From Linderina pennispora (taxonomy: Eukaryota > Kickxellomycota > Kickxellomycetes > Kickxellales > Kickxellaceae), in the NCBI RefSeq assembly GCF_002104995.1, contig NW_024468350.1:1-35082 (forward strand): a DNA stretch of 35,082 nucleotides, given 5' to 3'. The notes under the pieces are model-generated. The model worked only from the letters and a program-made list of their open reading frames with translations, ran no database searches and had not been told where the DNA came from. Position numbers and translations under genes: made by a program. This document shows positions 1 through 6,981 of the stretch, one piece after another. Positions within the stretch are counted from its first letter, which is position 1, and every line of letters starts with the position of its first letter.

Positions 1-1723
1 CTTCTGGGACTTGATCCTTTGTAGCCCAACGAATCCTGTCATAGTGGCGCAGCTTGAGCTCCTTATTGCGCTGCTGCCGTGTGTAGCGGTAGAGCATTCT
101 CTCACCCTCTTTCCCATTGCTGCTATTTTCGTGCATCATGTATAGCAAATCGCCCCGACCTGGATCGATGAATACACAGCGGCCTTTCAGATTCTGCAGC
201 TCTGGCTGTGGGATCTGGTGGATATAGCGACAGTCAGCTATAGTATTGCCTCCCACAGCACTACCTCCTGCAACATCGCCTGTAGCATCGCCTCCCACAG
301 CATCGCCTGTAGCATCGCCTCCTGTAGCATCGCCTGTAGCATTGCCTGTAGCATTGCCTCCTGCAGCATTGCCTCCTGCAGCACCAGCCTTAGGTACCTT
401 GTCTTGTAACAAAATGCATATCGTTACACCATCTGTTGTCGCCATTCCGTGGAATTTTCTATCACTATGCGCCTTAAATGGCTTTGATGTTAGATCTGCG
501 ACCCGGCCCCATACATCCCACACAGATTGTGCAATCCCTTGGACCGGGTCGTGTGCACAGACTGGGGGTGCTGGTGCATATGCATTGTTAAGTGCTGCAA
601 CAGTGTCTGCTGCTGCCGCCGATGCAGCAGCAAGCGAATCAGCCGCTACTGCTGCAGTTGCTGCAGTGGCCTCTGTTTCATCTGATGGCATCTTCGCTGC
701 TTCGCGTGCAGCCTTCTTGGCCAATTTTTCACCCTTTTCTGCTGCTTTCCTTGCCTCTGTTGCTGCCCTCTTTGCTGCGTTGATCTTGGTAACCTGCTCA
801 CGGGTTTTCGAAATAAACACCTGCTTGAATATTTGGTTGTCTAAGCGCACATGGCCTGGGATCCATGATGTCCGCAGAGGCAAGCATTGAGGGGGAGACT
901 TGCCAAGCTGCTCATTCTCGATAAGCTGGCATAGGCGAATGTATGCACGCAGATGCTGAAGTGGATTTACCTTGGCATCATAGTATCGGCTGTCTTTGGC
1001 GAATCTGTACTTGGCATCATAGGCATTAAGGACTGGTGCCAGCTTGTTGTAGATTGCAAGCATCGGTGGGGTGAGCACACTGAAATCAGGGTGCCTAGAG
1101 GCAACTGCCTGGCGGAGCTTCTGTGCAGGTGTATAAATACACACTTGGCATGCATTATTGAACTCAGCCTTGGACACATTGCCCATTGTACTGTGCAGGG
1201 TGTTTTTGCGGCTGCGAACATCAATCAATTTGGCCAGAATCCGCTGTAGGCAAGTGCCATAGTGCAACACAATGTTGTTCTTATATGCTGTCATCAGCTC
1301 GGTATCCACGTATGTCGCTACCTGATTCATTTCACGTACGCCATGTAGCTCGATATCGCCATTATTTAATAGATAATCATAAATATGATATCTAATTACA
1401 TCACCGAAATCTGCGCTCGACAGTTCTGACCTGTCCTTCCGGTTAACGAAATCCTTGGCAGACATGGCCATCTTCGCCTTCAGGTTGTGATAAATAAATA
1501 AATAAATGGAACGAAAAAACCCCTTTTTTACAAATGTTGCAGGGTCAAAAGCATCATCATAAGCTAGTTGATGGAGTAATATCCATCGTGCAAGCATGTA
1601 TGTATGCTCTTTGATGATATTGACGCTGTGTACAAATTGCTCTAGGCGGGGCAACATAGAATCACGGAAGCCAATACCACCAAGTGATGTCTTTATGACA
1701 GTAGTGCTGCGAGTAATATTCAT
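1..1723 (-). CDS. Fanzor-like (TnpB-related) RNA-guided endonuclease, N-terminal part, runs off left edge
   Basis: Reading the minus strand from the ATG at 1723 gives 574 codons without a stop up to the window edge, so the C-terminus is outside. Fanzors are eukaryotic relatives of TnpB that cut DNA guided by an RNA made from their own locus. Seen here: PLRTSWIPGHVRLD at residues 282-295, matching the conserved P-L-R-x-S-x-x-P segment before the nuclease core, and FIDPGRGDLLYMMHE at 518-532, matching RuvC-I with D520 as the expected metal ligand. It is followed by YRYTRQQRNKE, the usual basic helix after RuvC-I. Residues 313-380 are Ala/Lys-rich and about 446-491 are Gly/Asn/Ala/Thr repeats, placed between these motifs as a probable linker. 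RuvC-II, RuvC-III and the zinc ribbon should lie beyond position 1. The family call comes from remembered motifs, not a search. A domesticated or inactive copy cannot be excluded. Confidence 0.72.
   Translation of the reverse strand, partial: MNITRSTTVIKTSLGGIGFRDSMLPRLEQFVHSVNIIKEHTYMLARWILLHQLAYDDAFDPATFVKKGFFRSIYLFIYHNLKAKMAMSAKDFVNRKDRSELSSADFGDVIRYHIYDYLLNNGDIELHGVREMNQVATYVDTELMTAYKNNIVLHYGTCLQRILAKLIDVRSRKNTLHSTMGNVSKAEFNNACQVCIYTPAQKLRQAVASRHPDFSVLTPPMLAIYNKLAPVLNAYDAKYRFAKDSRYYDAKVNPLQHLRAYIRLCQLIENEQLGKSPPQCLPLRTSWIPGHVRLDNQIFKQVFISKTREQVTKINAAKRAATEARKAAEKGEKLAKKAAREAAKMPSDETEATAATAAVAADSLAAASAAAADTVAALNNAYAPAPPVCAHDPVQGIAQSVWDVWGRVADLTSKPFKAHSDRKFHGMATTDGVTICILLQDKVPKAGAAGGNAAGGNATGNATGDATGGDATGDAVGGDATGDVAGGSAVGGNTIADCRYIHQIPQPELQNLKGRCVFIDPGRGDLLYMMHENSSNGKEGERMLYRYTRQQRNKELKLRHYDRIRWATKDQVPE
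246..390 (-). repeat. In-frame minisatellite inside the Fanzor-like gene
   Basis: Imperfect 12-15 base units (plus-strand words such as gcatcgcctgtagc and gcatcgcctcctgt) repeat about ten times. On the minus strand they encode a Gly-Asn/Asp-Ala-Thr-Gly low-complexity stretch at about residues 446-491. Every unit keeps the frame. It lies just before the RuvC-I motif and probably forms a flexible linker. Confidence 0.8.
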
Positions 1724-2280
1724 TTGAGAAATTCAATAGGCAAGTAAGAAGAGAAATGATGCTGTTCAGTTTTGCTGTATTGCGTATGCATAGCATTAAG
1801 AACTTTTTATTAAAGATTTTCTGGCTTGCATGGTTCTTGGGGCCCTTAGCACTGATACAATCTCTTGGATAAGTCTATACAGACTGGGTCCGTTGTGACC
1901 CAAATACTACCGCTTACGCATGTTCATAAGACAAATTGATTTATAAAATAAACCCACAAATATTGCATAACCGCCAGAAGAGCTATATGGCTTTATTCAA
2001 TAGGTGCTCGTAAATAAATATCCTAAGAGTGTTGCGCAGCCAGTGATGACCACTATGATGATGCCATGGAAATTATCAGGCTGACTGACAATGAGAGCAG
2101 CTCTTGCGCTGAACCAATGGAGATATCCAGCGGAGACCTGTGACCACTACAACAACAACTTGTCACCCTGGTTTCACCGGTGAGGTCAGATGCCGCACAA
2201 AACCAAAGGGAGTTTACAGAGCAAGTCACTCAAACCCGTGTTGAAGCTTAAGAGTTTTTTTAACCAATTAAATAATTTCT
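1724..2280. other. Non-coding stretch upstream of the Fanzor-like gene
   Basis: No convincing gene is seen. It is AT-rich and must hold the promoter and 5' leader of the minus-strand gene starting at 1723. A short GGGTC/GACCC inverted repeat lies near 1886-1904. If the dispersed repeat at 2281-2352 is a transposon end, this stretch is internal element DNA. Confidence 0.5.
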
Positions 2281-2352
2281 AGCGGACGGTCGGACACTTT
2301 TTTGGACTATAAAATCTTATATATAAGTAAAGATAAAGATAAAGATAAAGAT
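2281..2352 (+). repeat. Dispersed repeat, copy 1 (inverted copy at 30920-30988)
   Basis: The 20-base core GGACTATAAAATCTTATATA is shared exactly with the reverse complement of 30920-30988. Similarity extends over about 70 bases, from AGC(G/A)(G/A)ACGG(T)..GGACACTTTT at one side to an AAAGAT-rich tract at the other. Copy 1 has a longer AAAGAT array (about four units) and two extra T residues. It sits 560 bases upstream of the Fanzor-like ATG. It could be a transposon end, a MITE remnant or part of a longer repeat. Confidence 0.75.
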
Positions 2353-3788
2353 GTAGGACTGAGATCTATTCACATCTTACACACGACTCTTGTGTAGCAT
2401 ATCATACAGCGTCTGTACACCACAATTTCTCTTGTCCCTTCACATGCACTGCTCCCCGGTCTTATGACACATCTCGCAGACGCGCATATTGTCGTTGTTC
2501 ATACTCGTAGCGATGTTTCTGAGCTTTGCCTGTTTTGACTATTGAGCTCCTTGGTCTGATGGGGCTGCCTCAGCTGGGGGTGCGCGAGACGTGTCGAGCC
2601 CAAGAACAAGGCTAGAATGTGCCGTCTGATTCGAACCTTGGCCGTTGCTCCCAACTGGTTCTTATATAGACGAACACCATCCTGCATATATTCAAATTTC
2701 TAAGGTGAATGTTGAAACACGGCTGTAAATCATGAGCTGTAAACGAGGCTTCTTTATGTAACATACAGATCCAGCCTACATTCACTGATCGCTCTGATTC
2801 GCACCACTCTGAACAATGATACATGAAATCCGAACAAAATACCCAGTGGTAAACTTTATTGAATCAAAGATGATAGACCAAAGTGCGCATGCGTGCATTA
2901 TGTTTCATATCATAGTAGCGTCACCAGTATAAGTTACATATGCGGCTAATGACTACACAGCTACCAGATGGTAGCACTAATATGTTGAAATGACTTCAAA
3001 ATAATTGTTGGTATAAATGTACAAAATGGGTTTCTTATTCATGCGGCCCCACCTTGTATTGCACTGGGCTGGACTTTTTGTACCCAAATCTAAGGCTAAA
3101 TACACCGAATCCTTTTTGCCCTCTGTTGGTTTGGCATAGGCGACCAACTGTCAAGTCTGCTTGTCCCATCCACTGCTTTACAAAACTAGCCGGTTTTAGT
3201 TAGTTTACAGCCATATGAACTAATGATGTTGGAATATCAGGTTCAAGCGTGATTTTTTAGCTGTTGCTCCACCTTCGGATATCCAGATACCAGGTTCGAC
3301 TTGGTCTACTGGGCTTAGCCACTCCTCATAATGTGTATGCTTTTTTAGAACACTTTCAGCAACTGTTGCCCAGTCGATGCTCTGTTCAGACCCGTATTGC
3401 CGCTTCACCTCGCTTGACACACTAGCCGCCAGTCAATCACCTGGCTGAAAGCTAAGCTCATGCTACACCCTATGGAGGGTTATATCTCCTGCCCTAGATC
3501 CGTAAGCATGGGTAGGAAGGGCTATATACAACAGGATGCTCTAGTTATGCGCAATAATGGCAGCTAAAGCCACCAGCGCGGAGGCGAATTGCCTAGGGTT
3601 AAATTTAGTTCTCTATGATTCTCTTAAGAATTGGGTCCAGAAACAACTAGGTTTGGATCAGAGCTGCAAGCCACAGCCGCTGATCCTTTCTAAAACCCAT
3701 CCTCGCCTTCACCGGCTTCGCTTCCCACCCTGTCCTGTGTCACCGTTGCTCCTCTTCATCCCTCGCTACCTCACAGTTTTTTTTTACA
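2353..3788. other. Gene-poor stretch between dispersed repeat and RNase H-like gene
   Basis: Only short, unconvincing open frames occur here, apart from the small minus-strand relic at 3220-3420. The last 60 bases are pyrimidine-rich, ending in a run of T just before the ATG at 3789, and look like a fungal promoter/leader. Confidence 0.5.
3220..3420 (-). pseudogene. Possible Myb/SANT-like gene fragment
   Basis: A 66-codon open frame with no ATG contains EVKRQYGSEQSIDWATVAES, which resembles the start of a SANT/Myb-type helix-turn-helix repeat (charged helix, then I-D-W-x-x-V-A). An in-frame TGA lies shortly upstream and the similarity fades after about 45 residues. It is most likely a degraded piece of a larger gene. 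It could equally be a chance open frame. Confidence 0.22.
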
Positions 3789-4619
3789 ATGGACGACAGG
3801 TATTACGCGGTGGCCGCTGGCTATACTGTTGGTGTTTATGAGGACTACGAATCAGCACGGTATCAAACTGATGGTTATTCTAACAACGACATGCGTGTCT
3901 TCTACTCGCTGGAGGACGCCGAAGACTATATTGACTTGGGCTCAAAGCGCTTCTTCAACCGGTACCGCCGGTATGTATCACGCGGGCGTGGACCCCCACA
4001 AATCCTCCACGTTTACACTGACGGCATCTGCAAGGGCAACGGGCAGCCGGGCGCAGTGGGCGGAGTAGGTGTATATTTCGGCTGCAACGACCCAAACAAC
4101 CTGTCCGAGGTACTGGTGGGTGGCCGACAGACAAACCTGCGTGCCGATTTGACAGGCGTTTTGCGGGCTCTGCAGATTGTGCATTCTGGGATCCGTCGGT
4201 ACGACACGAATATCGATTATCAGGTGGTGGTCTATACTAAGTCGAAATATGTTTTACACTGCTTGTTCGAAGGGTACGACAAATGGGTGCAGAACGGGTG
4301 GACAACGAGCCGTGGGTATGATGTGCAGAATCGTGATCTGATCCAGCAGCTTGTCCACGAATTTCGCAACTCCAAACTGCGTATATCTGTTGAGCATGAC
4401 TCAGTCGAGAGTGGAAACCTGTGCTCGGGAGCGGCAAACGATCTGGCAAATGAGGCAGTGGAGGAATACTATGAAGAGTACGAGTGGGATGACGATGACG
4501 ATGACGACGACTATGATGACTACTATGAGTCTGATGAATACTACGACTCCGAGGATGACGATTACCTAGCTTACTTGGAAGCTGCCAGACTACTCGAGAT
4601 GCTGCGTATAAATGACTAG
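3789..4619 (+). CDS. RNase H1-like protein with altered catalytic residues and acidic tail
   Basis: The 276-residue protein has the layout of eukaryotic RNase H1, which removes RNA from RNA-DNA hybrids. Residues 4-50 (YYAVAAGYTVGVYEDYESA) match the N-terminal hybrid-binding domain. About 71-225 match the RNase H fold. Of the four acidic active-site positions, the first is kept (YTDG, D78) and the last is kept (NDLA, D218). The second, normally Glu in RAEL, is Asp (D120 in RADL). The third, normally Asp in the TDSxYV motif, is Lys (K151 in TKSKYV). The enzyme is therefore probably weak or inactive and may act only as a hybrid binder. The C-terminus (224-262) is a run of Asp, Glu and Tyr. The ATG at 3789 is the first in frame and directly precedes the hybrid-binding domain. 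A tRNA-Arg gene follows 214 bases downstream. Confidence 0.82.
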   Translation: MDDRYYAVAAGYTVGVYEDYESARYQTDGYSNNDMRVFYSLEDAEDYIDLGSKRFFNRYRRYVSRGRGPPQILHVYTDGICKGNGQPGAVGGVGVYFGCNDPNNLSEVLVGGRQTNLRADLTGVLRALQIVHSGIRRYDTNIDYQVVVYTKSKYVLHCLFEGYDKWVQNGWTTSRGYDVQNRDLIQQLVHEFRNSKLRISVEHDSVESGNLCSGAANDLANEAVEEYYEEYEWDDDDDDDDYDDYYESDEYYDSEDDDYLAYLEAARLLEMLRIND

Positions 4620-4786
4620 GTCCTTAGCCATAAGAACGCAATGCCAATCAGTGACAAAAATTCCTCAATAACTTTTGCAGTGACTCAAACAGCTGAATAT
4701 CATGTTGAAGGTGTACATGGGATACAGTGGAAAGTATGAATAGGCAGGCATAGTATGCTTCGCCATGTACACCAAAACATCTAATT

Positions 4787-4796
4787 TATATACATT
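4787..4796 (+). promoter_or_regulatory. TATA-like element upstream of tRNA-Arg
   Basis: TATATACATT starts 46 bases before the tRNA-Arg gene. The same word, or its last eight bases, precedes tRNA-Asn and tRNA-Ser in this window. Upstream TATA boxes for RNA polymerase III are known in some fungi such as Schizosaccharomyces. The role here is inferred. Confidence 0.4.
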
Positions 4797-4832
4797 CGTA
4801 ATTTCAGGAAATCAGAATCTGAGTATGTCGGT

Positions 4833-4905
4833 GGCCGCGTGGCCCAATGGATAAGGCGCTTGACTACGGATCAAGCGATTCCAGGTTCGAGTCCTGGCGT
4901 GGTCG
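4833..4905 (+). tRNA. tRNA-Arg (anticodon ACG)
   Basis: A 73-base cloverleaf without intron. The acceptor stem is GGCCGCG/CGTGGTC (two G-U pairs), the anticodon stem CTTGA/TCAAG closes loop CTACGGA, and the T arm is CCAGG-TTCGAGT-CCTGG. The discriminator is G at 4905. The D-arm TGGCCCAATGGATAAGGC matches fungal tRNA-Arg(ACG). Confidence 0.95.
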
Positions 4906-5593
4906 ACATTTCTTTTTCGCTCAATTTTGTAACTGAATCTTTGTATCTTCAGCTTGGTTATGCTGATTTATGACCTACTGTTTTGCGCAGCTATTTGGTG
5001 GATTCTACTGCCTATATGAATAGCATGTAGACATATATACATTATTTTTGAATTGTTCTGCCATCTTTAATAATGGTTGCTTATAGGAATAAAATAGGGG
5101 TTTGATGAAGTAGTCGACACACAGAGAGTGTAGAGGAGTATGAAGAAATACGGGGGGCTGCTTGTTTTGACGAGTGCCGAGTGCACATATACGAGTTGAG
5201 TATTCTTTGGTTTGTACTAAATCTGCTCCGTTCCGTCGATGGTGAACAATTTAGATACACTAAAACCCTACCGAAAAATACTATCGAATCCAAGAGCTAC
5301 TGTCATATGACCTATAAATAATCGGAATCTGAGTCAGATCATTGTATGTTCAACAGTGATTGATGCCATCGCAGGACCCATATAAGAGTACAACAATAAG
5401 GACTAAACCTCAGCTTTCTGGGGCACCGGTCCTTACTCCTATTTTTATCGGCGCCTACCTCGATCTTGGTATGCGGAAATATCGCAAAAGGACAGCTTCG
5501 ACGATCTCTCACATCAGTGGGTGATTACCATGATGTGCTCACGGGTCTGCCGCTGGTCCATGGAATGCCTGACACGAGGTCACACCATTATGA
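4906..5593. other. Intergenic stretch between tRNA-Arg and tRNA-Asn
   Basis: No gene is seen. Positions 5033-5050 carry the 18-mer ATATATACATTATTTTTG, repeated exactly at 5593-5610 just before tRNA-Asn. No tRNA follows the first copy, so it may be a relic of a tRNA promoter or of an element that inserted near tRNA genes. Confidence 0.5.
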
Positions 5594-5603
5594 TATATAC
5601 ATT
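5594..5603 (+). promoter_or_regulatory. TATA-like element upstream of tRNA-Asn
   Basis: TATATACATT starts 51 bases before tRNA-Asn and is identical to the element before tRNA-Arg. A Pol III upstream role is inferred. Confidence 0.4.
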
Positions 5604-5644
5604 ATTTTTGGATGCCGGCAGAAAACAGTGTTGGTACTGTATCT

Positions 5645-5718
5645 GCTTTCGTGGCGCAACTGGTTAGCGCGTCTGACTGTTAATCAGGAGGTTGATAGTT
5701 CGAGCCTATCCGAGAGCG
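5645..5718 (+). tRNA. tRNA-Asn (anticodon GTT)
   Basis: A 74-base cloverleaf without intron. The acceptor stem is GCTTTCG/CGAGAGC, the anticodon stem TCTGA/TCAGG contains a weak pair and closes loop CTGTTAA, and the T arm is GATAG-TTCGAGC-CTATC. The discriminator is G at 5718. Confidence 0.95.
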
Positions 5719-5855
5719 GTGTCTTTTTGCCCCAGTTCACTTTTACTATTTGTCCATGTCTCCAGAGGCAATGGATGTGTCGTCTTACTTCTCCATATCA
5801 CCAATCAGATGGTTCGACGGTTATTATTATAGGCAATGGCTATCCAAGAAAGATT

Positions 5856-6482
5856 TTACTTGCTAAGGTACTTTGCCATCTTCGGGTCAGCACTGACAAC
5901 CTCAACAACCTTGTTGATCAGGGGTGCCTTTTCCGGAGTGAAAAAGTCCGACATGCCTGACAGGCACTGGTTTCCAAAGTCGTTAATCGAGCGCAAGGTT
6001 GCAACGAGAGCTACATCCATGTATGTGATTTCGTTGCCAAAATAGTGGCCGTTGGAGCCGTTGTTCTTGAGATGGTTCTCGTGGTATTTGATGAAGAACT
6101 GGACCTGGGTTTCAAACCGTTCCTTGATAGACGGGCGAGCCTCCTCAACAGTAAAGCGGTGTCTTGGGGCATAGTTGAAAATATCAACGAGCTGATGGCG
6201 TAGCTCATCTTGGCGGGCACTGTCTTGAGGGGTGCCGTTGACAAGCAAGCCGTGCTTGGCTGCCAGGTAGCGCTCAATTGCCAGAGACTCGCTAAGCTCA
6301 AAAACGTTTCCAGACTCATCAGTCTCGATCAGGACGGGGAGCTGGCCAACCGGCTGGTTGACTTTATCCTGGGGCCAGACAGGGGCCTCATCGCTGTGCT
6401 CGGAATCGTTGTAGCTCAGCAGGGCACGGCAAGTCTCGGCGCGAGCCTTGAGAGGGAAGTAACGAAGAACATAGGTAGACAT
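5856..6482 (-). CDS. Sigma-like glutathione S-transferase
   Basis: The 208-residue protein has the usual length of a cytosolic GST, which conjugates glutathione to electrophiles or peroxides. The N-terminal thioredoxin-like half opens YVLRYFPLKARAE, where Y8 fits the catalytic tyrosine of sigma-type enzymes. The glutathione site is seen as QLPVLIE (47-53, with the cis-proline) and ESLAIERYLA (65-74). The helical C-terminal half carries ITYMDVALVATL, which fits the conserved N-capping box and hydrophobic staple. No signal peptide is visible, so it is probably cytosolic. The gene is intact and intronless, with the ATG at 6482 placed directly before the first beta strand. It ends 137 bases from tRNA-Asn. 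Confidence 0.88.
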   Translation of the reverse strand: MSTYVLRYFPLKARAETCRALLSYNDSEHSDEAPVWPQDKVNQPVGQLPVLIETDESGNVFELSESLAIERYLAAKHGLLVNGTPQDSARQDELRHQLVDIFNYAPRHRFTVEEARPSIKERFETQVQFFIKYHENHLKNNGSNGHYFGNEITYMDVALVATLRSINDFGNQCLSGMSDFFTPEKAPLINKVVEVVSADPKMAKYLSK

Positions 6483-6981
6483 GGTTGCTTTGTGGGTGTT
6501 TGAGTGTGGGTTGTCAACGAAAAGTAGTATGGCAAGTAGTGAAAGTGAAGGTGCTAGATTGGTATGCGTTGCAATTTATATGTTTTTGGATGGCTGTCAC
6601 TAGGTGGCGTTGGTTGGCATTCTGCGGAGTTCGGACTACTTTTTGCACAATGCAGCTTGCAAGAGACAGTAATGTTTACAGCATGAAAATGTTTGTAAGC
6701 ACGGATAGTTTGTATCAAGAGGTTAGCTCTCAAAAATGATGTAAAGGAAAGGCCAAAGGGGCTCCTGCTGTCATGCTTACAAATTGGACAGCCATAAGAG
6801 AGGAGGCTGTAAAAAACCACTCTCCTCACATGCACAGTGTGAAAGAGTGCCAATCATACCCATAAATGCCACGTATGTCGAGCCTGTATTTGTCAGCCGT
6901 AATGCAGATCAAGGTGAAAAGTGGCAATCTCTCTGGTGGATATCCGTAAAAGGACGATTCGCTTAGAAACCACAAACCATA
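6483..6981. other. Intergenic stretch, promoter side of the GST gene
   Basis: It lies upstream of the minus-strand GST gene and downstream of the minus-strand OB-fold gene. No gene, RNA or repeat is recognised. Confidence 0.5.

Noticed and set aside
246-390. A CRISPR-like array because of the short regular repeats
   Set aside because: Units are 12-15 bases with no spacers of constant length. They encode an in-frame low-complexity peptide in a eukaryotic gene.
246-890. Plus-strand open frame of 214 codons rich in Pro, Ala and Ser
   Set aside because: It is the antisense shadow of the low-complexity part of the Fanzor-like gene, whose minus-strand frame carries conserved motifs.
2610-2660. 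GATTCGAACC, resembling a minus-strand tRNA T loop
   Set aside because: The flanking bases do not form a five-pair T stem and no acceptor stem or anticodon arm can be drawn.
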